This document shows, piece by piece, positions 9,914-21,200 of a DNA stretch of 64,000 nucleotides. Under the pieces are notes generated by a model, which saw only the letters and a list, made by a program, of their open reading frames with translations, was not told the DNA's origin and did not search any database. The translations under genes and the position numbers were made by a program. Each line of letters opens with the position of its first letter. Within the stretch, counting starts at the first letter, position 1. Origin of the DNA: Leishmania mexicana MHOM/GT/2001/U1103 (lineage: Eukaryota > Euglenozoa > Kinetoplastea > Trypanosomatida > Trypanosomatidae); the NCBI RefSeq assembly GCF_000234665.1, contig NC_018333.1, positions 309,001 through 373,000 on the forward strand, written 5' to 3'.

Positions 9914-11416
9914 ATGCGCTCGCAGAAGGAGTACATCGGCGGTGTGCCCGTCGTCGTCTCCCTCGCAGATGGCGATATCCTTCACCCCGCCGACCGCCCT
10001 GCCCCTGCAGCGTTTGTGCTGCCGCGCACCACGATGCTTCTCGCCATTGTGCGGGACCTCCTTCAGCTGTTTCGCCCGTACGCGGCGGCACTGCACCCGG
10101 AGACGACGCAGGTGTGGTTTAGCGTCCGCGAAACGCCGCTGTCGTGGCTGTATCCGGCAGGCGCCGTAAAGGACTACGTGAACGAGTGTGTCCGCGAAGA
10201 GCGGGCGGCCCACCTCTCGGCGTCATTGACGTCATCCCCGTCCTCATCATCAGCAGCGGCGCTCCTGCAGTCTCATCTGTGCTCCATCTTGAGTGAGCCG
10301 CTCGAGCTCAGCTTCCACATCCACTCCCTCACGAAGGGGAGCTCGCTCGCCCGCACCGTGCCCCTCTACATTAACTACGACAGACTGGAGGAGCACATCC
10401 GGATGGAGGTGAAGCAGGCACACAAGGCTGCCTACACTGTGCTCTACGGCAACTACACCATCTATCAGCGCGAAGCTGAGTCAGCGCTACAGGCGGCCGT
10501 TGGTTTGGCCCTCTACCGGCCGTTTGACGCTGCGGCACAGGAGCAGCTCCAGCAGCAGCGCTACCGCGACCCCGGTTTCAGCGGCAGCGGCGGCGCCGGT
10601 GTAGTCAATGGCGGCTACTCGTCAAGCAACAGCCCCGGTGGCGGGTATTCGGCGCCGTTTGCATTCACATCTCCATACCTCCTGACTGAATACCAGCAGC
10701 TGCTCCGCGGCCTGCTGACGCCTCGGCCGCACGTGGCGTACCTCATCCGCATTGGATTCCCCTTCGCCTATCGAGGCGCGGCAGGCCGGAGCGAAAGTGG
10801 TTACTTGCAGTACGATGCTCACCGCGTCTCAGCAGCCCCGGCGCTAGCACTGTCAGCAACGGTGACGGAGGCGGCTGCTGCTCTGACGATTGGGCCGGAA
10901 CAGCTGCCTCTGGGTCTGCTGCTGTGGCGACTGTTCCGCATACCTGTTCTGCGATGGAAGGCCCAGCAACCGCAGGAGCATCCTACGGACAGCACATCAG
11001 CATCTACCGCTGCGCACGCTTCAGCGGCGGTGCTTAGTGAAGTGGAGCGCACGTATCAGCAGCTACTGCGCACCCTCGCCCCCTATTATGCCGACCCTCC
11101 GCGTTGCGTGACGGATGGGCTGGAGCAGCAGGAGCCGCTCTTGACCAGCACTCCGCCGGAGCCGCCGGCGTGGGCGGCGTGGGAGCACGCAATGGTGCAA
11201 ACCTTCATGCGCGACTACGAGGAGCGCCCCGAGAAATGCGGTGTAGGGCTTGAGTTCGCGGAGGCTGCCGCGCCCTCTGCCGCCTCACCCAATGCTTGCC
11301 GCCGCGTGCGCTTTATCGTGCAGGGCATCCAGCCCCCGCTTTCCACCCCCGGTAGCTTCCTGGAGGCGCATCTCTCCTCTAGCGACCGCGCCATTTTCGT
11401 CACGGTCCAGGTATGA
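9914..11416 (+). CDS. ATG5: autophagy protein ATG5
   Basis: The 500-residue product matches ATG5 at both ends. The first ubiquitin-like domain (residues about 8-90) contains GGVPVVVSLADGDI, FVLPRTTMLLAIVRDLLQLF and TTQVWFSVRETPLSWLYPAG, paralleling the IPxxF...LPR...WF...PLKWHYPIG pattern of yeast and human ATG5. The helical middle contains MEVKQAHKAA. The lysine at residue 167 aligns with the lysine that accepts ATG12 in other species. The C-terminal ubiquitin-like domain has PLGLLLWRLFRIPVLR and ends FIVQGIQPPLSTPGSFLEAHL, close to the QGIxPxLxTPLxWLxxHL signature. ATG5-ATG12 acts in the conjugation of ATG8 to lipid. The protein is much longer than human ATG5 (275 aa) because of Ser/Ala/Gly-rich insertions near 100-120, 200-245 and 360-390. 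The start is the first ATG in frame. Confidence 0.9.
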   Translation: MRSQKEYIGGVPVVVSLADGDILHPADRPAPAAFVLPRTTMLLAIVRDLLQLFRPYAAALHPETTQVWFSVRETPLSWLYPAGAVKDYVNECVREERAAHLSASLTSSPSSSSAAALLQSHLCSILSEPLELSFHIHSLTKGSSLARTVPLYINYDRLEEHIRMEVKQAHKAAYTVLYGNYTIYQREAESALQAAVGLALYRPFDAAAQEQLQQQRYRDPGFSGSGGAGVVNGGYSSSNSPGGGYSAPFAFTSPYLLTEYQQLLRGLLTPRPHVAYLIRIGFPFAYRGAAGRSESGYLQYDAHRVSAAPALALSATVTEAAAALTIGPEQLPLGLLLWRLFRIPVLRWKAQQPQEHPTDSTSASTAAHASAAVLSEVERTYQQLLRTLAPYYADPPRCVTDGLEQQEPLLTSTPPEPPAWAAWEHAMVQTFMRDYEERPEKCGVGLEFAEAAAPSAASPNACRRVRFIVQGIQPPLSTPGSFLEAHLSSSDRAIFVTVQV

Positions 11417-12531
11417 TGTCAGCGAGGATTTTGCCGAGAGGAGAGGAGGAGGGAGGGGGGAGGCGGAGGACCACGCGAGGACATCGTCTGGAGGTGTGCG
11501 GTTGGACTGCGGCGCACTGATTTCTGCTCTTGTGTTGCTTCACGCTCATGTTTGTGTGTCTCTCTTTATCCGCTGATGGCGCGTGCGCTTGAGATGCGCG
11601 TGTTTGTGCCCACGGTAGCATCGCACCCCCTCTGCAACTCTGTCCACGTGCGTTGTTGCGCGCCTCCGTGGCTGTGTTTGGGCTGTTTCGGTGTCTCTCT
11701 GTGTGTGTGCTTGTGTGCCAGCAATACTTCCAGTGGTTTCCCTCTCTTTTAGCCGTCCTAGTTTCCGTTAGTCTGCCTCGCTGGTGCTGCAGACGGCTCT
11801 CCCCTTTCCCTCACGCAGACCCACACATCGGGGAGGAGGGGGGAGGAGTGGTGGTAGGGGGTGTTGCAGGTGCAGGCGGGCCAGGCTCTGTGTCTCGACC
11901 CTTTTCTTCCTGCTATTTCCCTCTCATTCGCATGTCTCTCTCGCTCTCTCTTCGTTGCCCGGCGTCTACCCACACCCATCAAGCACCAAGCACACGCGCA
12001 CACATACATGCAAACATACAGTTACGTGGGAGTGGGGAGACGCTATGAAATCACGAGGTCTCCTCCCCCTTCCCTGCTTGGTCCTTTTCCACTGACGCAC
12101 GTGCTCGCGGCATTGAGGATGGTGGTTGAGGCGATGTGCACGCCTCCTTGTCTGTGCTCTTGCTCACAGTTGCCTTTTGGTGACCTCCGCTGGCTGGACT
12201 TGAACGGGTGTTGCGTTCTGCACAGTCTTCTCACTGGACTTGCTTTGGCCTTTTCCCCCCTCTCTCTCCCTCTCTCCGTCTTTCTGCGAGTCCACGCCTT
12301 GTGCGGGCTTTCTTGTCTCAAACACAGACGTTGCTGAGGCCGTGCACGGATCACCAACCCCACCACCTCTAAACCAGTCGGTCACCGAGGCGGCTGTACG
12401 GTGTCACTGTGCCGCGGCTGTGCGGTGCACCGCTTCGCTCCACTCTTCAGTCCAACCGTTTTCTTTTTCCCTCTTCGGGGCTGCACGTCTGTGGGAACGC
12501 TGTGTTGCAACCCCTCACACATCCCTCTACC
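11417..12531 (+). other. intergenic spacer
   Basis: 1.1 kb of UTR-like, C/T-rich sequence with short TG and CA runs. No gene is supported. Confidence 0.65.
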
Positions 12532-14661
12532 ATGCCTACACGCGTCCCTCATCAAGTTCTGGAGGGCCGTCTTCTTGAGGCGTCCCGTCTGCCCGAGGCA
12601 CTCTACGAGGTGGTAGGCTTGGTGTGGTTCAGTCTTGTTAACAGCGCATGCGACTCTGCAGCTGCTGAGGCTGCCGCCGCTGTCGCCACTGCTGCCACCT
12701 CGAGTGCTGATTTAGACACTTCACCTTTGACACCTCGGCCACTACATGCACGGTGGGCAGGCTCTGCTGCGCGCGACACGCACGACGCAGGGAACGCTGC
12801 ACCAAACATCTCGGAGGAGCCGTTTGCTGCGGTTCTCGGGCACGCAGCAGCCGGCCACGCCGTCTCTGCTGCCGATTTGGACGAGTGGGCGAATACGGCG
12901 CTGAGCAGCTTCGTTGGCGGTTATGATCCGTTTCTTTCCGAACCATCTACAGTGATGACACCAGCGGTGCTTCCAGCCGCCTCGCCGACAACGAGCTCTG
13001 CGCAGGACTTGCCGTCTTCCACTTCATGCGTGCCGCGTCCTGTGCCGGTGGTCGAACTCAGCCCGCTGATCTTGCGTGTGCTCCTGTGGTGGGCTGGCCG
13101 TCCTCAGCTGCCGTCGCGGCGGAGCGGGCACGCTGCCAAGGTCGAACGACAGAATACCTACAGCAACCCCATCAATCGCCAGAGCGTGGGCGACAGGTCG
13201 ACGAGCGAGTTATGTGCTGACAGTCGCGCCACTTTGCACTCGTCGCCCAGGGACAACGGTGACAGCGGCAATCTGCCACCACAGCAGCAGGACGATGCCA
13301 TGAGTGCGCAGCAGCTGCGGCTGCGCATCGCCGACATCTTCGCCCTGCTGTGCCGCCGCGACGGTGGGGTGGCTGTGTCCGACGCGCTCCTGTACGGTCG
13401 TTGCCACGATGCCTCCGAGCTTGCGGCGCAGCGCTGCCACCTTGTGTTCAGCGGCTTCTCCGATGCACGCTGGAGGGCGGCGACGGCACTGGCCCTGACT
13501 TCACCCAAAACCTTCGTTACCGCCGTGGAGCTGGCGGTGATCGAGACCTCTGCCTCATCTGATGCTGAACACGGCGGTGCAAGTGTGCGCAGTGGTACGT
13601 ACAACGTGAGCCAAGTGCTGTGCGCGCTGGTGGACCTGCACACATCTGCCACTCGACGCTCTCAGCCGAAACCGTCTCCGCACCTCACAACAGACACGAA
13701 CCTGGAGTCCGACGTGATTGCGACAGGTGTGCTGCTCCGCGCTCTGCTCCGCTGCCCACCACTCCACAAGAGACTCGTGCGACTGTTTAGTGGCGACGCG
13801 CGCGCAAGAGAACCGCGACGCCATAGGCGAGGGGCCTCAGCTGTCGCAGTGACGCCGCTGCCTGCGGCGTCCGTGAAGTCCCCAGAAGAGGTTGAACCGG
13901 GGTCGTCCTCGACTGTAGTCTTGAAAGCGGCGGACACTTGCAGAGAGCTCGATATCTTCTTGCCCGCCCTCACTCACGCATCACCGATCGTGTCGGCCGA
14001 GTCGTGGCAAACGTTGACGATGCTGCTGTTTCCCTCCTCGACTGCCACCGTCAGCTCTGCAATGCGACGACTGCTGCTGTTGACGCCGGCGTGCCCGGTG
14101 CAGCGCCTCCTTGCAGCCGCGTTGACACTCCCTGGAGACGACAATGACGCCACACGTGCGAGTAGGCCATCGACGCCGCAGCCCGCCTTGCTCTCGTCTT
14201 CCCATCCTATGGCACGCAACAACGCACTGCGACTCCTCCACGTACTGTGCTCCTCGAGCGATCTGCCGCCGGGCCTCCAGTCGCTCTTTCAACAGTGCCC
14301 CGCGCTACTGTGGCGGGTGCTGCGCCTGGCCGCTGCGGTCTGCAAAGGAGTAGCCGTTGCCCATGCCGCGCTGGTGCGGCGCGTCCTTGTCGACTACATC
14401 ATGCTATGTGCTCCACAGTCTAGCTGTAGTGGAAGCGGCGGTGTCGACCTGCGCAACGACTCCAGCGTCTCCACCCAGGTGCTTCTGCGCGAAAACAAGG
14501 ATGCTGTCGCCCGCTTCTTGGCGTCGACGTACGCAGCGTGGGGTGGTGGTGTCAGAGTGCCGGAGGACAGTGGGGGTGACTTGGCTGGCGCCGCCGCTCC
14601 TGCAGCCTCGGAGAATGCCTACGACGAGGGACACCTAATGACGGTCCTGAACACGCTGTGA
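12532..14661 (+). CDS. helical-repeat protein, possibly Mo25/CAB39-like, 709 aa
   Basis: The first convincing ATG gives MPTRVPHQVLEGRLLEASRL and 709 residues. The protein is mostly alpha-helical, interrupted by Ser/Thr/Ala-rich insertions. Three segments recall the helical repeats of Mo25 in the right order. They are VIATGVLLRALLRCPPLHKRL (about 394-414; Mo25 has GIMLRECLRHEPLAK), a helix pair around IVSAESWQTLTMLLF (about 486-500; Mo25 DIASDAFATFKELLT), and NNALRLLHVLCSSSDL (about 562-577; Mo25 RQSLKLLGELLLDR) followed by another helical pair to about 624. Mo25 is a scaffold that activates STE20/GCK-type kinases. The resemblance is weak and the insertions are large, so a generic ARM/HEAT-type protein is the alternative. 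Confidence 0.6.
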   Translation: MPTRVPHQVLEGRLLEASRLPEALYEVVGLVWFSLVNSACDSAAAEAAAAVATAATSSADLDTSPLTPRPLHARWAGSAARDTHDAGNAAPNISEEPFAAVLGHAAAGHAVSAADLDEWANTALSSFVGGYDPFLSEPSTVMTPAVLPAASPTTSSAQDLPSSTSCVPRPVPVVELSPLILRVLLWWAGRPQLPSRRSGHAAKVERQNTYSNPINRQSVGDRSTSELCADSRATLHSSPRDNGDSGNLPPQQQDDAMSAQQLRLRIADIFALLCRRDGGVAVSDALLYGRCHDASELAAQRCHLVFSGFSDARWRAATALALTSPKTFVTAVELAVIETSASSDAEHGGASVRSGTYNVSQVLCALVDLHTSATRRSQPKPSPHLTTDTNLESDVIATGVLLRALLRCPPLHKRLVRLFSGDARAREPRRHRRGASAVAVTPLPAASVKSPEEVEPGSSSTVVLKAADTCRELDIFLPALTHASPIVSAESWQTLTMLLFPSSTATVSSAMRRLLLLTPACPVQRLLAAALTLPGDDNDATRASRPSTPQPALLSSSHPMARNNALRLLHVLCSSSDLPPGLQSLFQQCPALLWRVLRLAAAVCKGVAVAHAALVRRVLVDYIMLCAPQSSCSGSGGVDLRNDSSVSTQVLLRENKDAVARFLASTYAAWGGGVRVPEDSGGDLAGAAAPAASENAYDEGHLMTVLNTL

Positions 14662-15270
14662 GTGTGCGCGGCCATACGCTTCGGCACACCACCACATGCC
14701 ACCACTGTCCCTTCGCGGGTGATGTGGCGAAGACTCATCTTGTGGTGCGAGTGTCCGTGAGAGGAAAGAAAACATGCAGTGGGCGCCTTGACAGCGTTTC
14801 TCGCTCGCACCACATCTACTTCTCCATCTCTGCCGTGGCCACCTTGCCGTGTGCAGGGAGGCCGCAGACCACTCCTCCAACAAGGGAGAGGGAAAGCGAA
14901 GAGGCGATGGCGATGATGATGATGGGCGTAGCGTTTTATCCTTCTCGTTGTTGTTGTTAGGGATTTCGCTGCCTTTTGTTTTCTCGCTCCCTTATCAGCG
15001 ATTTCTTTTCTTTGTTGCGCATTCTCCTGCCCTTCAACGGCCTAATGCTTCTCTATCCTTCGCTGCCCTTTACCTTCCATCGTCCCTCTCTGCCTCCGTT
15101 TCTGGGTTGCTGCTCTTCTCCTCGTCACACCTTACCACCAAACACCACCATCCCCCTTGCCTGCACAGCCTCTCTTAGCTTACATGTGCGGCGCCTCCCC
15201 TGTGAGCACTCCTACCCACACGCGATCACGTAAAGACCATTACTCACTCAGGAACGTTACAGGGGTGGCG
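14662..15270 (+). other. intergenic spacer
   Basis: 0.6 kb. It includes a GATGATGATGATG run near 14908-14922, long C/T-rich tracts, and possible splice acceptors (AG) at 15168, 15179 and 15251. No gene is supported. Confidence 0.65.
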
Positions 15271-17103
15271 ATGGATTCACAGGCTGCTTCTCAACCTTTC
15301 CCTTCGGCCGCTTCGTGCGTGCAGTTCCGGCCTGAGCAACTTCAGCTCGACACAGGCATCCCTCTCGGGTCCGGCGCTATTAGCCAGGTTGTGCAGTGCC
15401 GTCTACGCTGCGCCGCCGCGCCCTTGCTGCCGGTTGTGGTGAAAGCCGTCTCCAAGATCCAGGTGCTGCAGCAGGGTAAGGTGCAGAGTGTCATGAACGA
15501 GAAGGCGACGCTGCAGCGCCTCGCTCCGTTTCCGTATGTGGTCCGTCTCTACGGCACCGCCCAGTCCGAGGACGAGCTTTACTTTGTGCTTGAGTGGCTT
15601 CCCCATGGCGACCTGCTGCAGCACATCCGATACGTGGCACAGGAGCGTGTGCGGCAGTACAACGCGGAGGAGGCAGCAGCTGGATCAACTTCTAGTATGC
15701 CTAATCCCGGTGCAGTAGCCGGTGGCACCACTGGATTCGTGCCGGACGGCGCCCCAGTGTCGGAGGCATCAGCGTCGACGGGTCTGTCCAAACAGGCCAC
15801 GACAATTCCGGCCAGCAGCACGGCGCTCCGATGCCTCGACTTTCACGACATCCAACTTATCACGGCACAACTGGTGCTGGCCCTTGAGCACACCGCCGAC
15901 AGGGGTGTCGTGCTGCGTGACTTGAAGCCCGAGAATGTGGCGTTTGATGAGAAGTACCGCGCCTGCTTGCTGGACTTCGACACGGCAGACCTCGAGGGGG
16001 CCGTAAATATGCCAGCGACGAACGGCGGCGTAGCATGCCCGCCACCGGTGGATGCAGCTGCCGTGGGAGAGGCCGAAAACAGTGATGGCGGCGGTGGCGA
16101 CGCAGCAGCAGAGAACGGCGGCGCCTCTTCCTATGCACGACGGCGTCGCCTCACCGTCTCTCAAATTCACAGTATGCGCAAGAAAACGGCGAGCTTCTGC
16201 GGCACGGCGCACTACGTCTCACCGGAGATGGTGGGGGAGTGCAAGTGGAGCTTCAGCAGCGACCTATGGGCCCTCGGTACACTCGTGTACGAGTTGGTGT
16301 ACGGCGAGCACCTCTTTTCTGGCATCACACAGTTTGAAGTCCTCCAGAAGGTAGTCCATGGCAGCTACGTGGAGAGACAGGAGCTGTTCCCCCGCATCGA
16401 CTTCGACGACGACGCGGATGGAAAAGCGGAGCAGTGCGGCGGCGGGCGTCGCTTCGCTGATGTGAAGGATTTCATCCAGCAACTGCTCTTGACGGACCCG
16501 CAGAAGCGGCTTGGCGTGCACCCCGACACGCACCGCTTCGACGCCACGGCGCTGCGACGCCACTCGCTGTTCGACGGTTTTCAATGGGAGCCGCTCGAGG
16601 AGCAGCTGCGCACCTTCCGCATGCGCCGATTCCACTCGGGGAGGTCGAAGGCGACGAGTGCTGAGTCAGGCGACGCGAGCTATGATGCGCGAGAGGCTTC
16701 GAGTGATGCCTCAGATGGTTCGTCTGCCGCGCTAAAGTTGCTTGCAGCCGCGTGCGTCGATCCATCTGCATCACTCGCCTCGTGCTACCACATTCTCCCT
16801 TTCAACGACCCCGCCTACGCAGAGTATGTATATCGCGCGACGGCGGATACCAACCCGTTCGAGCAGTTCTTTAAAGAGGACACCGGCCCCGCACCCACGG
16901 TAGCGGCAGCATCACGTGAGGGAGCGGGGGCAGCGGGTGGCAGCGCGCCTGGTCCAGTCCCCACACTTGCGGTGGATTCCAGGCCCGAGGCCGCCTCGGT
17001 AGTGGACGACGACGAGGTGGATGACGTGATTGATGATGTAGGCATGCACTATACCGGCCGCTCCGCCGAGAAATACTTTCAAAATTACTGCGACACTCCC
17101 TGA
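15271..17103 (+). CDS. PDK1-like AGC-type protein kinase with DFD instead of DFG, 610 aa
   Basis: This is a serine/threonine kinase. Visible elements are the glycine loop GSGAISQV (33-40), VVVK with K58, a helix-C Glu at 77 (NEK), the catalytic loop LRDLKPEN (D217), LLDFDTAD (D235), and the activation segment SFCGTAHYVSPEM (308-320) followed by DLWALGTLVYELVYG. The words SxFCGTAHYVSPE, SSDLWALG and ELYFVLEWLPHGDLLQHIR are closest to PDK1, in which the Ser aligned with S308 is autophosphorylated. There are large insertions between helices D and E (about 125-190) and in the activation loop (about 245-300). DFG reads DFD and HRD reads LRD, but the Lys, Glu and both Asp are kept, so activity is plausible. 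I recognise no PH domain. An in-frame ATG at 15184 would add 29 residues. The acceptor used decides between the two starts. Confidence 0.85.
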   Translation: MDSQAASQPFPSAASCVQFRPEQLQLDTGIPLGSGAISQVVQCRLRCAAAPLLPVVVKAVSKIQVLQQGKVQSVMNEKATLQRLAPFPYVVRLYGTAQSEDELYFVLEWLPHGDLLQHIRYVAQERVRQYNAEEAAAGSTSSMPNPGAVAGGTTGFVPDGAPVSEASASTGLSKQATTIPASSTALRCLDFHDIQLITAQLVLALEHTADRGVVLRDLKPENVAFDEKYRACLLDFDTADLEGAVNMPATNGGVACPPPVDAAAVGEAENSDGGGGDAAAENGGASSYARRRRLTVSQIHSMRKKTASFCGTAHYVSPEMVGECKWSFSSDLWALGTLVYELVYGEHLFSGITQFEVLQKVVHGSYVERQELFPRIDFDDDADGKAEQCGGGRRFADVKDFIQQLLLTDPQKRLGVHPDTHRFDATALRRHSLFDGFQWEPLEEQLRTFRMRRFHSGRSKATSAESGDASYDAREASSDASDGSSAALKLLAAACVDPSASLASCYHILPFNDPAYAEYVYRATADTNPFEQFFKEDTGPAPTVAAASREGAGAAGGSAPGPVPTLAVDSRPEAASVVDDDEVDDVIDDVGMHYTGRSAEKYFQNYCDTP

Positions 17104-18286
17104 GGTGGCAGTGCATGTGTGCCTGAGTGCCCTTTAGCTTTTTCTTGAGGGCTGTGAGAGGCGGTGTGGGGAGAGGGCGGACGGCGGTGCTGCCCATTCT
17201 CTTTTCTCGCCTTGCTCCACCCCTCCCGTGCTGCATCACCAACGAGGTAGACTTCCTCTCCTACCTCTTGGCAGCGCGGGCAGATCGGAGGGCCAGGTCA
17301 GCAGGGGCGCATCCTCATCACACCGTCTTTGTAAAGGCGTATGCAGCTGCACCTCCACGTATGCGTGCTTGTGTGGTGATGGTGAGCGGCTGTAGCGCTT
17401 CTCCACCTCCCCTCGCCGACGCTGCTCGAACACACGCTCACGCGCAACATCAAGTGCAACTGAGGTGCTTTTTGGATGGTGGTGGGCACGCACATCTCCG
17501 TACGATGTAATAGCAGATACCAATCTGCCTCTGTGCGTGCGTGTGGGGCTGTGGGGCTGTGCCGAGAGAGGGAGTGCTCGGCTTCGATACCCAACCCATC
17601 GCATGGCGAGGTTTCTCCCTTTCTCTCTCTCCGATGGCACACTCATCCATCACGAGTGATGAGCACACGCAAGGTGCTTGCACAGTGACGGCAGCAGCAC
17701 GCCAAAACGCAAATGACGAGAAAGGACGAAGAGAGTAACCCCGTTCACGCGTGCTCTCGTCAGTCTTACAGTTACCCGTGCGCACAGCTGCTTCCAGCGC
17801 CGTCAGCACGGCAGCCTTCCCTCGACAGCTTCTGCAGTCGAGGAACGAAATGTAACAGATGCCACACCGCCATGCTGATGAGCGGCACATGGTGTGGTGG
17901 TCCACTGCCCCTCTCCCAGCAAAAGGTGTGCGCCACCACCGTACTTGTGCTTTCCATCTCCTCCACTACGACCCTCTTGAGAGCGTACAGCCCTTTCCTG
18001 CGAGGAGTGCACACACACACACACACAAGCACAAGCACAAGCAACGTAGCTACACATTGATCCACAGAGCACTCTTCCCCGGCCGTTACCTCGTTTTTTT
18101 TTCGTTTGCTTTCGAGCGCCGTGTCATCGGGAGAGCGACAACTGGGGCCGTGAAGGTGTTCTACAGCTGAACCACCGGTATCCCCTCCCCTTCTGTCTTC
18201 GTGTGCAGTGACTGCGGTGCTTCATACCCTTCACTCCCCTCACACCACACATAGCCCCTCCCCCCTCCGACTTATCTGCTTCAGCG
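17104..18286 (+). other. intergenic spacer with CA-rich repeat
   Basis: 1.2 kb without a supported gene. It contains a CA run followed by three ACAAGC-type units (18009-18043) and a strong splice-acceptor candidate at 18181-18208. Confidence 0.65.
18181..18208 (+). promoter_or_regulatory. candidate trans-splice acceptor for the Trx-UFD2 gene
   Basis: A C/T-rich tract ends in GTGTGCAG at 18208, 78 bases upstream of the ATG at 18287. An AG at 18084-type spacing further downstream (TTCAG, 18284) is an alternative very close to the ATG. Confidence 0.45.
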
Positions 18287-21200
18287 ATGCTGGAGATTAC
18301 GAGCCTTGGCCAGTTGCTATCGCATGTGCAGCGCAGCGATGTGGTGACGGTGATCGACTTCTATGCCGACTGGTGCGGACCGTGCCAGCAGATCAAGCCA
18401 CGATTCGAGCAGATGGCGCGCTACTACGACCCCAGCAAGGTCATCTTTGCCAAGTGCAACGTCGACCGTAACCGCGATTGCGCCAGCCGCTACGGCGTCT
18501 CCACGATTCCCACCTTCATCGTCTTCTACGCCAATGAGCGTGTTACCACCGTGACAGGCGGCGACCTTGGTATGGTGCAGCGTAGCATCGATCTCGCCGT
18601 GGCCCAAATCCCGGAGACTGCGGCGCCCTCGTCTTCCGACCGGACGACAGCGACGAGTGACGTGGTGCAGGAGACGCAGGATGCCTTTGCAGAACAGATG
18701 TTGCGCATTGTGGAGGCCAAGAGTACAAAGAACCAAATCCTCGAGAAGGATAGCTGTGACGCTGCGTACGCGCTGCTCAAGGCCAAGACTCCCTACGGTC
18801 TGCTGCTGCTGCCCTACCTCGCCTCTGACGCCTTCTCCGCCATGGCCATCGACTCCCTCTTCTCCAACATTGCCTCTCGCTCTGGCGCTGAGCGGCACGA
18901 CGAGGGGTATCTCATCAACCAGGTCCTGTCCCACCTCATGCAACTCTCCACCCATCTCTCCTGGGGGGACGTGAGCGTTGTGAAGCAGCTGCACCGCGTG
19001 CTCCTGTCGCTGCTCGCCTGCCCACGGATGCAGACAGCGCTGATGGCGAGTCCGTTCTTTACCAACATGTTCATCACAACCGGCACGCAGCTCGAGCGCA
19101 CCACGCTCTTGGGCGTCCTCTTTGGCTTGGGACCAAAGCCTATGACAGCGGCGCGCGCGCCGCACGGGGACTGGCTCGCGATGCTAGAGGTGTTCTCTCC
19201 TCAAAAGAAGGATGAGCATCAGCAGACAGTCTACACCATACAGCAGGACGTGAATACGCTTGCGAAGATGAACGTGCGACTGGTGCAGGGCCTGCTGCAC
19301 GTAAGGACGGTTCGCGACGCAACACTGCGGTACCTTGGCAGGGCCCTACAACTGAACGAGGATTACTTGAAGACGATGCACCACGACAGCCCAATCAGCT
19401 CTCGCTACTTTATGATCCAGCTTCAGTCGGTTCTCATTGAACTCGCGCTGCCTATCTTCCAGGCGCGCGCGAACAAGGAAGACACGAGCAGCAGTGGGGG
19501 TTACGACTACCGCCAGATCCCAGCCCACTACCTGCTGGATCGCCTGTACGGCCCAAACGGCGTGGTCGTCTCGTTCGGCAGCGACGTCGAGCGGGTGGCG
19601 CACTTCGGCGACGACAACCCGCTGCCCCACCCGCCGTCGAGCCGCGACCCCTACAAACCTTTCATTCATCTCTTCTTCCTCGCGGCCCGTGCTGTCACGC
19701 TGTGCGCGGCCGTCTTCATTGACGAGCATGAGCGCGATGAGCGCCAGGCGACCCATCCTCAGGCGTCACGGCAGCAGCGCGACTTCTTCACCGCGGAGAA
19801 GCTCCTACTTGAGGGCCTGCTCGGGTCGACGGAGCTTAGTGCGAGTCGACTCGAGTTCCTCAATCACCTCGCCCACTGGCTCCTGACGGTGATGCAAGTG
19901 GATGACCAGGGTGTCCTGCCGCCTCAACCGCCAGCGGAATGGGGCTACCTCCCGCAGTGCCTCGTCGACTGCGTGATTCGCGCCACGAGTATGGCGCCGT
20001 TGGACGGCCTTTACTCCGACGGCATGATCTCCCTCATGCTGGTGCTGATGGGCAACACCAAGTACTTCCCTAAGCCCCACACGCACGCCCTCTTCCCTGC
20101 CTACCTGCTGCGGCTGCAGGAGAACTACACGACACGCAAGGTGCTCGAGCAGCATCCGTGGTTCAGCACCCACATTGTGCGCGCCTGTATGGAGTGCTAC
20201 ATCGCTGTCGAGAAGTCCACATACGAGCGGGTCAAGGTGCGCTATGAGCTCTCGTACGCCATCAAAACGTTCCTCAAGTCGAACCTGCTGTGCGAGCCAG
20301 TGCGGGAGGAAATGGAGTCGCAGGCGAACAACACCATGCTCGAGCGCTTCTCGCACATGGCGGTGGCGGAGGTGAATGAGGCAGTCGATCAGGTGATCGA
20401 CACCCTAACAAGGATGAACGAGATGGTGAGGGCCGGCGCTGATTTGTCAGAGAACGCCGTGGCGTCGGCCAGCCCGCAGAACGCCGCTGACGGGTCGAAC
20501 GGGGAGCAACAGCAGCGGCAGACGCGCCGTCAGGCAAGCAACACGAGTCGCAACGAGGACGCCGACTCCGGCGAGGATAGTGGCGAGGGAGACGAGGAGG
20601 AGAATGCAGACGGGTCGCAGACGTATCACGAGCGTGGCATGAGCCTCCGCTCGCACCTGATGCTCTTCACCGCTTCGATGGACATGTTCATCGAGCTGTC
20701 TTTGCAGTTCCCCAAGGGTGTCTCGCAGAACATGGTGGCTGGGCAGATCAGTGAGATGCTTGCCCGCAGCCTGATGGCGTTCGCCGGCCCAAACAGCCGG
20801 AGCCTGAAGATCCAGAACGCGGACCTCTACAACTTCCGCCCCCGAGAGGTGCTGATGCGCCTCGTCGACTGCTTCACGCACTTCCGGCGCTCCAAGAACT
20901 TTCTCCGCTGCCTGTGCCACTGCAGCATTCCGCTCTCTGACATTCGAAGTGTTATGCACACCATCGTGGACCGCCAGCTCGTCTCGGAGGATCTCATCTG
21001 GAAGGTGTCCGAGATGGCGGCGGCGGTGGCGTCTGTGTCCAAGGAGGTGGACAACGAGGAGGCCGTCTGGGACGATGCGCCGGACTACGCCTTGGATGCG
21101 TTGCTCTCCACCCCGCTCCTTCAGCCGGTTGCGCTGCCGGCGGAGGTGAAGGACCTGAATGACCTGGTGTACGTCAACCAGGAGACGCTGCACCACCTCT

